This document shows, in pieces, positions 26,557 through 35,486 of a stretch of DNA of 64,000 bases. The notes beneath the pieces were generated by a model, which worked only from the letters and a program-made list of their open reading frames with translations, was not told where the DNA came from and ran no database searches. Made by a program: the position numbers and the translations under genes. Numbering within the stretch: the first letter of the stretch is position 1; each line of letters starts with the position of its first letter. The DNA comes from Bradyrhizobium sp. CCBAU 53351 (GTDB taxonomy: Bacteria > Pseudomonadota > Alphaproteobacteria > Rhizobiales > Xanthobacteraceae), in the NCBI RefSeq assembly GCF_015291745.1, contig NZ_CP030059.1, positions 4,925,501-4,989,500 of the forward strand, read 5' to 3'.

Positions 26557-29364
26557 ATGCTCAAAACGGGTCTGCACGAGATGAACGCGCCTGCGATCGA
26601 CCGAAGCACATTTCTTTCGACTCTGCCGGCCGCGTCGACGGACCGGACCGCGGCTTTGTGGATCGTCGGCATCTCCTCGATCCTGTTCGCATTGGCCGTT
26701 CCGTTCGCAGGTATCCCGCTGCCGCCGGTTCCGGCCTTTGTCGCGAGCTATCAATCGGCGCTGGCCGTCAGCGACATCATCACGGCCGTGCTGCTGCTGT
26801 CGCAGTTTTCGGTGGTGCGGACCCGCGCCCTGCTGTGGCTGTCGACCGGCTACCTGTTCACCGCCGCGGCTGCGCTGGTCCATGCCCTCACCTTCCCCGG
26901 CCTGTTCACGCCGACCGGGCTGTTTGGCGCGGGCAGCCAGACCACGGTCTGGCTCTATATGATCTGGCACGGCGTCTTCCCGTTGTTCGTGCTGGGCTAT
27001 GCCTGGCTGAAGGAACAGGACGGCGGCCCCAGGATCCAGGGCCCGACCAGCACCGCGATCTACGCGACCGTGCTCGGCGTCGTCGCAACCATGGGCGCCT
27101 TCGCCTGGATCGTCACCGCCCAGCACGATTTGTTGCCGGTTCTGCTCCGCGACGGCCGTTACACACCGACCATGATCGGCGTCGTGTCCTTCGTGTGGTC
27201 GCTGAGCTTCGCCGCGCTGGTATCGCTCTGGTTCCGCCGCCCGCATTCGGTGATCGACGTCTGGCTCATGGTCGTGATGTGCGCATGGCTGTTCGACATC
27301 GCGCTGTCCGCGATCGTCAACGTCGCGCGCTTCGATCTCGGTTTCTACGCCGGCCGCCTCTATGGCCTCTGCGCGTCGAGCTTCGTGCTCGCGGTGCTGC
27401 TGATCGAGAACGTCCGCCTTCAGTTGCACACCGTCGGCCTCGTCGGCAGGCTGCGCCAGCAATCGGCGTCGGAACGCGACTATTACGGCAAGCGCCTCGC
27501 CCTGTACGGCGCCGTCGTCGAATCCTCCAACGATGCCATCATCACGAAGACGCTCGACGGCATCATCACCGGCTGGAACAAGGCCGCCGAGCATCTGTTC
27601 GGCTATTCCGCCGCGGAGGCCGTCGGCAGGTCGATCGACATCATCGTGCCGCCGGACCGAAAAGGCGAAGTCAGGAGCATCCTCAACCAGATCGCCGGCA
27701 ACGAATCGATTGCCCAGCACGAGACGGTGCGGATTCGCAAGGATGGCCGCGCGCTCGACGTCGTCCTGAACGTATCACCCTTGAGATCGGACAACGGAGA
27801 GATCATCGGGGCCTCCAAGATCGCCCATGACATCACGGAGGAGAAACAGGCGCGCGAGAAGCTGCGCCGCGAGACCGAGGAGCGTCAGCGCATCTTCGAG
27901 ACCTCGCAAGACCTGATCCTGGTGACCGATGGTTTCGGCAATTTCATCCAGGTCAGCCCGAGCGTGAAGGACATCCTCGGCTTCAGCCCGGACGACATGA
28001 TCGGGCACAGCGCGACCGAGTTCATCCACCCTGACGACCTCGAGAGGACGCGCGACGAGATGCGGGCGGCACGGCGCGGCGCGGTCAAGCGCAGCTTCGA
28101 GGCGCGCTACTATCATTACGACGGTCACGAGGTCACGCTGAACTGGATGGGCACCTGGTCCGAGCCGGTGAAGCGCCATTTCTTCATCGGCCGGGACCTC
28201 ACGGAGAAGCAGGCCGCCGAAGCCCAGTTCCGGCAGGTCCAGAAGATGGACTCCATCGGCCAGCTGACCGGCGGCGTCGCGCACGACTTCAACAACGTGC
28301 TGACCGTCATCACCGGCACGATCGGCATCCTGGCCGACGCGGTTGCCGACCGCCCCGAGCTGGCTGCAATCACCAAGCTGATCGACGACGCCGCCGAGCG
28401 CGGCGCCCAGTTGACCAAGCATCTGCTGGCCTTCGCCCGCAAGCAGCCGCTCCAGCCTCGCGAGATCGACGTCAACGCGCTGGCGCTCGAAGCCGCCAAA
28501 CTGCTGCATCCGACGCTGGGCGAGCAGATCACGATCATGCCGCAGCTCACCGAGGACGCCTGGCCGACGCTGGTCGATCCCGGCCAGCTATCCACCGCGA
28601 TCCTCAATCTCGCATTGAACGCGCGTGACGCCATGCCCGAGGGCGGCACCTTGGTGCTGGAGACCCGCAACATCTTTCTCGACGACGGCTATGCCAGCAT
28701 GAACCCCGACGTCGTCGCCGGCAATTACGTGATGATTGCCGTCAGCGACACCGGCAGCGGGATTCCGCCGGACCTGATCGACCGGGTGTTCGACCCGTTC
28801 TTCACCACCAAGGAGGTCGGCAAGGGCACCGGCCTCGGCTTGAGCATGGTGTTCGGTTTCGTCAAGCAGTCGGGCGGCCACATCAAGATCTATAGCGAGG
28901 TAGGCCACGGCACGAGCGTGAAGATCTACCTGCCGCGCTCGACCGGGGTGCAGGAGACCGAGTTCGAGGCGCAGCAGAACGCGCCCATCACCGGCGGCAA
29001 CGAGAAGATCCTGATCGTCGAGGACGACGCCCTGGTGCGGCAATATGTGGTGACCCAGGTCAAGAGCCTCGGCTATACCGCGCTCGAGGCCGCCAACGGC
29101 GCGGAGGCCCTGACCATCATCGACAGCGACAAGACCATCGACCTGCTCTTCACCGACATCATCATGCCCGGCAACATGAACGGCCGTCAGCTCGCCGACG
29201 AGGCCGCTCGCCGCCGTCCCGACCTGAAGACATTGTTCACCTCGGGCTACACCGAGAATGCCATCGTCCATCACGGCCGGCTCGATTCCGGCGTGCTGCT
29301 GCTGGCAAAGCCCTACCGCAAGTCCGAACTCGCCAAGATGCTCAGGACGGCACTGGCGAGTTGA
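26557..29364 (+). CDS. MASE4-PAS-PAS hybrid sensor histidine kinase
   Basis: 935-residue membrane sensor kinase. Residues ~30-290 are a multi-span membrane sensor of the MASE4 type (PFAGIPLPPVPAF, SQTTVWLYMIWHG). Two PAS domains follow (~305-430 and ~445-560). The HisKA domain has the phospho-histidine H576 in GGVAHDFNNVLT, the HATPase has NLALNARDAMPEGG and GTGLGLSM, and the C-terminal receiver has the acceptor D867 in FTDIIMPGN. The stimulus is unknown; PAS domains suggest redox or ligand sensing. An ATG at 26581 is an alternative start. A TAGGAGG lies upstream at 26520 but is too far from either ATG. Confidence 0.92.
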   Translation: MLKTGLHEMNAPAIDRSTFLSTLPAASTDRTAALWIVGISSILFALAVPFAGIPLPPVPAFVASYQSALAVSDIITAVLLLSQFSVVRTRALLWLSTGYLFTAAAALVHALTFPGLFTPTGLFGAGSQTTVWLYMIWHGVFPLFVLGYAWLKEQDGGPRIQGPTSTAIYATVLGVVATMGAFAWIVTAQHDLLPVLLRDGRYTPTMIGVVSFVWSLSFAALVSLWFRRPHSVIDVWLMVVMCAWLFDIALSAIVNVARFDLGFYAGRLYGLCASSFVLAVLLIENVRLQLHTVGLVGRLRQQSASERDYYGKRLALYGAVVESSNDAIITKTLDGIITGWNKAAEHLFGYSAAEAVGRSIDIIVPPDRKGEVRSILNQIAGNESIAQHETVRIRKDGRALDVVLNVSPLRSDNGEIIGASKIAHDITEEKQAREKLRRETEERQRIFETSQDLILVTDGFGNFIQVSPSVKDILGFSPDDMIGHSATEFIHPDDLERTRDEMRAARRGAVKRSFEARYYHYDGHEVTLNWMGTWSEPVKRHFFIGRDLTEKQAAEAQFRQVQKMDSIGQLTGGVAHDFNNVLTVITGTIGILADAVADRPELAAITKLIDDAAERGAQLTKHLLAFARKQPLQPREIDVNALALEAAKLLHPTLGEQITIMPQLTEDAWPTLVDPGQLSTAILNLALNARDAMPEGGTLVLETRNIFLDDGYASMNPDVVAGNYVMIAVSDTGSGIPPDLIDRVFDPFFTTKEVGKGTGLGLSMVFGFVKQSGGHIKIYSEVGHGTSVKIYLPRSTGVQETEFEAQQNAPITGGNEKILIVEDDALVRQYVVTQVKSLGYTALEAANGAEALTIIDSDKTIDLLFTDIIMPGNMNGRQLADEAARRRPDLKTLFTSGYTENAIVHHGRLDSGVLLLAKPYRKSELAKMLRTALAS

Positions 29365-29421
29365 GCCTGCGGCGTCCCTGCGCTATCGCAAGGCGAACTC
29401 CTTTCAGCGCGCGAGGCCACC

Positions 29422-30417
29422 TTGAAGGATCTGCTCACCGACATTGCCGGGGTCCGCGTCGGCCATGCCGAGGATGCCAAAGTCGCCACCGGCACGACCG
29501 CAATCATCTTCGACCAGCCCGCGGTCGCGGCGATCGACGTGCGCGGCGGCGGTCCCGGCACGCGCGAGGATGCGCTGCTCGATCTCGCCAACACCGTCGA
29601 GCGCGTCGACGCGATCGCGCTGTCCGGCGGCTCTGCTTTCGGTCTCGATGCCGGCGGCGGCATCCAGGCATGGCTCGCCGAGCAGGGGCGCGGCCATCGC
29701 GTTCGCGAGGCGCTGATTCCGATCGTGCCGGGGGCCATCCTGTTCGACCTCCTCAACGGCGGCGACAAGGCCTGGGGACGCTTCTCGCCCTATCGCGACC
29801 TTGGCTACGCCGCCGCGGCCGCTGCCAGCGCCGACTTCCCGCTCGGCAGCGTCGGCGCCGGCTTGGGGGCCACCACCGCGACGTTCAAGGGCGGGCTCGG
29901 CTCGGCGTCGGCGGCGACACCTGACGGCGTGAAGGTCGCGGCGATCGTCGCCGTCAACGCGGTGGGCAGCGTGACCGTCGGCAACGGGCCGTGGTTCTGG
30001 GCGGCACCGTTCGAAATCGGCAGCGAGTTCGGCGGGCGCGGCCTGCCCGACAAATTCACCGACGACATGCTCCGGATGCGCATCAAGGGCGGTCCCGCGG
30101 CGAGCGCGCGCGAAAACACCACCATCGGCGCCGTCGTCACCGACGCGGTGCTGACCAAACCCCAGGCCAAGCGTCTGGCGATGATCGCGCACACCGGCTT
30201 TGCCCGCGCCATCTATCCGGTGCACGCACCGACCGATGGCGACGTGCTGTTTGCGGCTGCGACCGGCGAGAAGCCGATCGAGCCGCTGGTCGGCCTCACC
30301 GAGCTCGGCACGGTCGCCGCCAACGTGGTCGCGCGCGCGATCGCCCGCGCCGTGTACAGCGCGACCGCGCTGCCGTTCCCGGGGGCACAGCCGGCGTGGA
30401 AGGACAGGTTCGGTTAG
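29422..30417 (+). CDS. P1 family (DmpA-type) aminopeptidase
   Basis: 331-residue N-terminal-nucleophile-like peptidase related to DmpA L-aminopeptidase/D-Ala-esterase. Characteristic stretches are ITDIAGVRVGHAED-like text at the N-terminus, LSGGSAFGLDAGGGI and the conserved FKGGLGSASA, where this family is self-cleaved or holds its active serine. The TTG start at 29422 has GAGG eight bases upstream; no better start exists. The last ~30 residues are less conserved. It stands between the kinase and a small KTSC gene. Confidence 0.87.
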   Translation: MKDLLTDIAGVRVGHAEDAKVATGTTAIIFDQPAVAAIDVRGGGPGTREDALLDLANTVERVDAIALSGGSAFGLDAGGGIQAWLAEQGRGHRVREALIPIVPGAILFDLLNGGDKAWGRFSPYRDLGYAAAAAASADFPLGSVGAGLGATTATFKGGLGSASAATPDGVKVAAIVAVNAVGSVTVGNGPWFWAAPFEIGSEFGGRGLPDKFTDDMLRMRIKGGPAASARENTTIGAVVTDAVLTKPQAKRLAMIAHTGFARAIYPVHAPTDGDVLFAAATGEKPIEPLVGLTELGTVAANVVARAIARAVYSATALPFPGAQPAWKDRFG

Positions 30418-30467
30418 AAACGAAACGGCCGAGACGGCGTTACCCTGGCGGCCTCAGGTGTACCGCC

Positions 30468-30680
30468 ATGCCGTCGTCCGTAATCCGCTTCGTTCGCTAT
30501 GCGCCCGACACGCGGGAGCTGAAGGTGACCTTCGTCAGCGGACGCCTCTATGTCTACGAGAACGTTCCACCCGAGGTCGCCGCAGCGTTCCGGGAAGCGC
30601 GCTCAAAGGGCGCGTTCTTCAACCACGAAATCCGTGACCGCTATGCCTATCGTGACATCACGCGCGAATATGCCGGCTGA
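30468..30680 (+). CDS. KTSC domain protein
   Basis: 70-residue protein that is essentially one KTSC domain: SSVIRFVRYAPDTRELKVTF, then GRLYVYENVPPEV and a C-terminal GAFFNHEIRDRY. The domain occurs alone or at the C-terminus of lysyl-tRNA synthetases and helicases; its role is not known to me. The ATG at 30468 begins exactly at the domain. The same frame is open for a long way upstream, but that is only the shadow of the peptidase gene. Confidence 0.82.
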   Translation: MPSSVIRFVRYAPDTRELKVTFVSGRLYVYENVPPEVAAAFREARSKGAFFNHEIRDRYAYRDITREYAG

Positions 30681-30694
30681 TCCCGGATGGTGGC

Positions 30695-31498
30695 TCACAC
30701 GCTCATCGACATCGACGAACCGGCAGCCGCCGAAGCGCCTTGCCCCTGGCCGCCTTGCTGCTGCATCAACTGCGCGAACAGATCGTAAGCCGAATTGCGC
30801 GGGCTGGAGGCGCCCGGCACCGTCGTCGACATCTTGAAGCCGTCGGCATAGGTGACGGTCGTCGTGGTCGAGCCGTCGGCAGCGGTCGTCGTGGTCGAGG
30901 TCGATCCACCCTTGGAATTCGACGAGGAATCCGATCCATCGCCCGAGCCGTCGGCACCTTGCGCGTGATGGTGGCCGTGGTGACCGCTCTTCAGCGCCTT
31001 CGACATCTCGTCCAGGCTCACGCTGCCGTCCGCGTTCGAGTCCAGCTTGGAGAATACGTCGTCGGCCTGCGCGAGGTTGGTTCCGCCGGCACCCAGCGCG
31101 TCCTCGAACTCGGACTTGGTGATGTTGCCGTCGCCGTCCCCGTCGATCTGGGAGAACAGGTGCTTGAGCGCGGCCTCACGGCTCGTTGACGTCGAGGAGG
31201 TCGACGTGGAGTTCGACGAGGTCGAGCTGGCCGTGCTGGTGGTGTCAGAGGACTGGCTTTGCGCGGCGAACAACGCGTTCATCATCTCCGGCGCGATCTG
31301 CGGATATTTGCCCGAGTTGACCGACGAGGTCGCGCCGCTGGTCGTGTTGCTGCTGCCGCTGTCGATGGCAAAGGGATTGGTTGCACCCTGCGCCGCCCCC
31401 GTCTTGTGCGTCGAGGCGGACGATTTCGAGTTCGTCAGCGTCTGAATCGCGTCGAGTGCGCTCGACACGGCACCGACGGCACCAAGGGCAAACAACAT
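30695..31498 (-). CDS. EF-hand calcium-binding protein with Ser/Thr-rich linker
   Basis: 267 residues. Two EF-hands are clear: FSQIDGDGDGNITKSEFEDAL (split DGDGDGNITKSE loop) near 116-136 and DSNADGSVSLDE near 153-164. Before them lies a Ser/Thr tract (~81-107). After them come a His-rich GHHGHHH (172-178), a Ser/Thr-rich stretch and a final Gln/Gly-rich tail. The N-terminus is mildly hydrophobic but not a convincing signal peptide. The ATG at 31498 has GGAG at good spacing. It probably binds two Ca2+; partner unknown. Confidence 0.8.
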   Translation of the reverse strand: MLFALGAVGAVSSALDAIQTLTNSKSSASTHKTGAAQGATNPFAIDSGSSNTTSGATSSVNSGKYPQIAPEMMNALFAAQSQSSDTTSTASSTSSNSTSTSSTSTSREAALKHLFSQIDGDGDGNITKSEFEDALGAGGTNLAQADDVFSKLDSNADGSVSLDEMSKALKSGHHGHHHAQGADGSGDGSDSSSNSKGGSTSTTTTAADGSTTTTVTYADGFKMSTTVPGASSPRNSAYDLFAQLMQQQGGQGQGASAAAGSSMSMSV

Positions 31499-31751
31499 TG
31501 CACAACTCCAACCGATGCGGCACGCCGCGGCCAATGTTCTGCAGGTGACGTCAGCAAGCGTCGTGCCAGCGTAAAAAGCTCAATGATATCCGCGACCGTT
31601 GCGCTTTGGACGGCTTGGGATTACCGGCAATTCGTGCCGGCCGCGGCAGATTTTTCCGCCCACAGGAAGCACGCCTCCCCTGCATTGCCCGCCATGGAGG
31701 CCCATGTTAGGCGAGGCCATCTTTCACGCCCCGCCTCCGGGAAACCGCGCC

Positions 31752-32453
31752 ATGATCCAAGCCTTCGCCCCCCGCCCCCTGGCAATCGCGCCCTCGATTC
31801 TGGCTTCGGATTTCTCCAGGCTCGGCGAGGAGGTGCGCGCCGTGGATGCCGCCGGCGCCGACTGGATCCATCTCGACGTGATGGACGGCCATTTCGTTCC
31901 GAACATTTCCTACGGCCCCGACATCATCAAGGCGATGCGCCCCCACACCAAGAAGGTGTTCGACGCGCATCTGATGATCTCGCCCTGTGACCCCTATCTC
32001 GAGGCCTTTGCGAAGGCCGGCTGCGACCACATCACCGTGCACGCGGAGGCTGGTCCCCATTTGCACCGTTCGCTGCAGGCCATCCGCGCGCTCGGCAAGA
32101 AGGCCGGCGTCTCGCTCAATCCAGGCACGCCGGTCAGCGCGCTCGAATACGTCCTCGATCTTGTCGACCTCGTGCTGGTGATGTCGGTCAATCCCGGCTT
32201 CGGCGGTCAGGCCTTCATTCCCTCCGCGATCGGAAAGATTCGCGACATCCGCGCGATGACGGCGGGACGACCGATCGACATCGAGGTCGACGGCGGCGTC
32301 GGCCCCGATGTCGCCGGCGCGCTCGCCGCGGCCGGCGCCAACGCCTTCGTCGCCGGCACATCCGTATTCCGGGGCGGCACGCAGGAGGCCTACAGGACCA
32401 ACATCGCCGCGATCCGCAACGCGGCGCTCGGGGCCCGCGGCGAAGCGATTTGA
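31752..32453 (+). CDS. rpe: Ribulose-phosphate 3-epimerase
   Basis: 233-residue TIM-barrel enzyme interconverting ribulose 5-phosphate and xylulose 5-phosphate. Key motifs: [23 protein letters not shown] with metal and catalytic aspartate, [11 protein letters not shown] and IEVDGGV. The start at ATG 31752 gives the family length; the frame is open about 50 codons upstream without similarity. It is followed by three tiny genes rather than Calvin-cycle genes, so it probably serves the pentose phosphate pathway. Confidence 0.94.
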   Translation: MIQAFAPRPLAIAPSILASDFSRLGEEVRAVDAAGADWIHLDVMDGHFVPNISYGPDIIKAMRPHTKKVFDAHLMISPCDPYLEAFAKAGCDHITVHAEAGPHLHRSLQAIRALGKKAGVSLNPGTPVSALEYVLDLVDLVLVMSVNPGFGGQAFIPSAIGKIRDIRAMTAGRPIDIEVDGGVGPDVAGALAAAGANAFVAGTSVFRGGTQEAYRTNIAAIRNAALGARGEAI

Positions 32454-32618
32454 GCCGGATCAAACAGCGCACGCGGACGAGGCGAAATCCCGCGGCTTTT
32501 ACGGGTGCTGCAGCGCCCAATACCTAAAATTGCAATGGTGATCCGTACTCATCCGGACTTCATTGATTCGCGCAAATCACCGCAAGTGAGTCCTGCCTGC
32601 TTTTGACGGGAGGACATC

Positions 32619-32762
32619 ATGACGACGACCCTGGTTTGGACTGGCGTAGCGTTGTGGTTGGCGTTCAATGCAGCGATTGCGGCTCGTAGCCTCTACGCGG
32701 TGCGACCGGTGAAGGCCGAGGCTTCTGCCCGCATCATTCACCTTCACCGTCGCCGGGTCTGA
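32619..32762 (+). CDS. Small single-span membrane protein (47 aa)
   Basis: An ATG right after GGGAGGACATC, an excellent ribosome site, begins a 47-residue peptide with one hydrophobic stretch (LVWTGVALWLAFNAAIAA) and a basic C-terminus (HLHRRRV). The topology suggests an inner-membrane micro-protein. No family recognised. It is too short for ordinary ORF cut-offs. The next short frame begins 5 bases after its stop. Confidence 0.6.
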   Translation: MTTTLVWTGVALWLAFNAAIAARSLYAVRPVKAEASARIIHLHRRRV

Positions 32763-32767
32763 GCGCC

Positions 32768-32947
32768 ATGCAGATCGCACTCGTGAAGCGTCAGCCGAAG
32801 CGCAGGTGCCGGATCCCGCGGCGCCCACATCCGGGCCTCGATTATTTCTTCGGCCGCCTCGAGAGCACCGATAGCAGGCTGGACGACGACGCCGCGCTCG
32901 ACACGACGGACCCCGATCATTCGTTTGCCTCGCAGCACCGACACTGA
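32768..32947 (+). CDS. Possible small basic protein (59 aa)
   Basis: A frame of 59 residues starts 5 bases after the preceding small gene, with a strongly basic N-terminal half (KRQPKRRCRIPRRP) and an acidic C-terminal half (DDDAALDTTDPD). It could be a coupled micro-protein, but there is no homology I recognise and no separate ribosome site. Composition alone does not distinguish it from chance in high-GC DNA. Confidence 0.3.
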   Translation: MQIALVKRQPKRRCRIPRRPHPGLDYFFGRLESTDSRLDDDAALDTTDPDHSFASQHRH

Positions 32948-32972
32948 GACTTTACTTTTTTCGGACCACTCC

Positions 32973-33164
32973 ATGAAACCGCACTGCCCGAACTGCCTGA
33001 AGGAAATGACCAAGGCATCCGCGTCGCGTAACCTGTTCAATTGCGAGCCCTGCCGCGAGATCATCCAGTATTTCGGCGGCAGCCCGGATCACGGCGAGCC
33101 CGGCCCGCAATTCTCCTGGCCGATCCGCCGCAAGCGCGTCGCTCATTCCGCCCACGCGGCCTGA
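32973..33164 (+). CDS. Small zinc-ribbon-like protein (63 aa)
   Basis: 63 residues with paired cysteines CPNCLKEM near residue 5 and FNCEPCREI near residue 23, an arrangement able to bind one zinc. The tail is basic. The ATG at 32973 starts the cysteine domain. An earlier in-frame start lies inside the preceding short frame. It converges on the kinase gene. Function unknown; such ribbons often bind nucleic acid or protein. Confidence 0.62.
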   Translation: MKPHCPNCLKEMTKASASRNLFNCEPCREIIQYFGGSPDHGEPGPQFSWPIRRKRVAHSAHAA

Positions 33165-33185
33165 CCGCCCTTCAAGCCGGCGGGC

Positions 33186-34625
33186 CTATCCCGGCCCTTC
33201 GCCGGCGTCGGTCTCGCCGACATCCCCAGCCATCCGCGGCGGCCGCACCACGGTGACGGTGCAGGCCGCTTCCGAGGCCACCTTGGCCGAGACGCTGCCG
33301 AGCAGCGTGCGGCGGAACGAGCCTTGGCGCGCGCCGATGATGACGTGGTCGACGTGGTTGACCTCGGCGAACTCCAGGATCGCGGCAGCGGGATCAACCG
33401 CCTCCAGCACATGAGCCGACAGCCGGCTCTCATCCAATTTGAGCGGCGTCGCCCAATGCCGCAGCGCCACCAAGCGGTCGATATGCTTGTTGGACCCCTG
33501 CTCGTCCAGGGTACGGTCGATCGCGATCCGGTTCAGCTTGAGCACGTTGACGCAAGCGAGCCGCGCTGACGGCAAGGTGGCGAGGATGCGCTCGGTGGTC
33601 ACGCGCAGCGCCTCGTTGAGCTCCGGCGCGCCTTCCACCGTGTCGAGCGCGACAGCGAGGATCGGGCTCGACGCGATTTGCGCGGCGACATCCGATTTCG
33701 CGCGCGGCGCCATGACGCCCAGATTGAAGCGGCGACGCCAGGCGACGCTGAGCGGGTCGCGCTTGACCCGCTCAGCACGCGTGGTGAGCTTGACCTGATC
33801 GGGATGGGCGAGATCGAAGGCGAGCTGGGACGCCGTCGGATAGCGCCACACCGGCTCGATCTCGAGACACCGCAGCACCACCTCCTGCAGCCAGGGCGGA
33901 TAGTCGGCGCGCAAGCTTCGCGGCGGATGCGGATCGCGCCACAGCCGGCGCCGCATCGCCCGCAGCGTCTCACCCTCGCCGAACGGCCGTTCGCCGGTGG
34001 TGAAGAAATAGAGCAGCACGCCGAGCGAAAACAGATCGCTGCGCGGATCGTCGCGCACCCCGGACAGTCGCTCGGGCGCCATGTAGGGCGCGGTGCCGTA
34101 AGGCAGGCGGAACTCCTCCTGCAACAGATCCGGCAAGTGATTGTGATGCGACAGGCCGTAGTCGATCAGCACCGCCTCGCCGCTCTCGCGGAACATGATG
34201 CTGCTCGGCTTGATGTCGTGATGGATCACGTTCTGGCGGTGCAGATCGGCCAGCGCGGTTGCGATCCTGGCGACGAGCTGCCGCGCCTCGTCATAAGGCA
34301 GCGGGAGCTCAGGCAGTCGCTTGTAGAGCGTGGTGCCGCCGATGCGCTCGATCACGACATAGGCCTGGTGCGCGAAATCGCCGGTACCGAAGCAGGTCGG
34401 GACGTGCGGACCCGCGAGCCGCGGCAGGATCATCATCTCCATCTCGAAGGAGACGATCGCGGCGGGGTCCTCGCCCTCCGAGACCCGCGGGATCTTCATC
34501 AGCAGCGGCACGTCGATGCCGGGATGGGTAACGGTCCACAGCGTCGCCATGCCGCCGGCATGGACGCATTCACCGATGGTGTAGCCATCGATCACCGCGC
34601 CTGTTGTGACCAGTGATTTCGGCAT
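33186..34625 (-). CDS. Ser/Thr protein kinase fused to a universal stress protein domain
   Basis: 479 residues. The N-terminal eukaryotic-type kinase domain (~14-275) has a glycine loop GECVHAGGMATLW, the ATP-lysine K44 in LLMKIP, HHDIKPSS (catalytic D137, where HRD is HHD) and DYG (D155 in place of DFG). The APE motif is intact in YMAPERLSG. A linker leads to a UspA-like domain (~320-465) with IIGARQGSFRRTLLGSVSAKVASEA, the nucleotide-binding motif, and a C-terminal strand. Soluble; no membrane anchor. Its start lies 6 bases after the phosphoesterase stop, so the two form an operon of kinase and possible phosphatase. Confidence 0.9.
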   Translation of the reverse strand: MPKSLVTTGAVIDGYTIGECVHAGGMATLWTVTHPGIDVPLLMKIPRVSEGEDPAAIVSFEMEMMILPRLAGPHVPTCFGTGDFAHQAYVVIERIGGTTLYKRLPELPLPYDEARQLVARIATALADLHRQNVIHHDIKPSSIMFRESGEAVLIDYGLSHHNHLPDLLQEEFRLPYGTAPYMAPERLSGVRDDPRSDLFSLGVLLYFFTTGERPFGEGETLRAMRRRLWRDPHPPRSLRADYPPWLQEVVLRCLEIEPVWRYPTASQLAFDLAHPDQVKLTTRAERVKRDPLSVAWRRRFNLGVMAPRAKSDVAAQIASSPILAVALDTVEGAPELNEALRVTTERILATLPSARLACVNVLKLNRIAIDRTLDEQGSNKHIDRLVALRHWATPLKLDESRLSAHVLEAVDPAAAILEFAEVNHVDHVIIGARQGSFRRTLLGSVSAKVASEAACTVTVVRPPRMAGDVGETDAGEGPG

Positions 34626-34631
34626 CGGCCT

Positions 34632-35372
34632 CTAGCGCCCCTGCGACAGCCGGTCGGCGAGCCAGTGCGGCAGACCGTTGTCGCGAATTCTGCCTGCCGC
34701 GGTCGCGATATCGTAGGGCGCGCGGCAATAGGTGATCTGGCAGGACTCAGTGTCGAACAAGACGAAGGCTGCCGACGGATCGCTGTCGCGGGGCTGGCCG
34801 ACCGAGCCGAGCACGGCGAGCCATTGCCGTCCGCGCAGAAGCTGCACCGAGACGTCGGTCTTCGGCACGAAGCTCGTCATCTTCGCCGTCACCGACATCG
34901 AATAGAGCGCGGGACGATGGATATGACCGCAGAAGGTGACATGGGCGGGGGTCGCGATCAGGCTCTTGGCGGCGTCCACGGTGGATCGGACATAGTGCCA
35001 GCGCTGCGGGTGAGAGGCTTCCGAATGCACGAAGAGAAGGTCGCTGTCCTCGACCAGCATCGGCAATTCGCTCAGGAATCGGCGCTGCGCTGCGCCAAGC
35101 CGGCCGCGGGTCCATTCGATTGCGACCTGCGCCTCGGCGTTCATCGTCTCTGCCGAGGAGTTGACCGCCTGGTCGTGATTGCCGCGCACGGCGATAGCAC
35201 CTTGGGCCACGAGCTCCATCGCGGTGTCCACCACCCATTCCGGATCGGCGCCATAACCGACGAAATCGCCGAGCAGGACGAACCGCTCCGCGCCCTTCGC
35301 ACGCGCGACCTTCAGGCAGGCCTCGAAGGCCTGCCTGTTGCCGTGGATATCCGAGAAGACAGCGAGAAGCAC
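34632..35372 (-). CDS. Metallophosphoesterase (YfcE/PrpE-like)
   Basis: 246-residue calcineurin-like phosphoesterase. The metal-binding motifs appear in order: SDIHGN, GDFVGYG, GNHD, the later histidine in HSEASH, and GHIHRP. Members hydrolyse phosphoproteins, Ap4A or phosphodiesters. The GTG at 35372 follows GGTGGAGGG and is preferred over an upstream TTG. It is immediately upstream of the kinase-Usp gene, so it could reverse the kinase's action; that is inference from position only. Confidence 0.87.
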   Translation of the reverse strand: MLLAVFSDIHGNRQAFEACLKVARAKGAERFVLLGDFVGYGADPEWVVDTAMELVAQGAIAVRGNHDQAVNSSAETMNAEAQVAIEWTRGRLGAAQRRFLSELPMLVEDSDLLFVHSEASHPQRWHYVRSTVDAAKSLIATPAHVTFCGHIHRPALYSMSVTAKMTSFVPKTDVSVQLLRGRQWLAVLGSVGQPRDSDPSAAFVLFDTESCQITYCRAPYDIATAAGRIRDNGLPHWLADRLSQGR

Positions 35373-35486
35373 GCACCCTCCACCCTTCAATTCTTATTGA
35401 AGCCCGATACGGCCAAATTGAGGGAGGTCAAGACATGCGCCAGCGCCGCACCGATTACCAGCCCCCCGCGGACGATCGCGCAGAGC

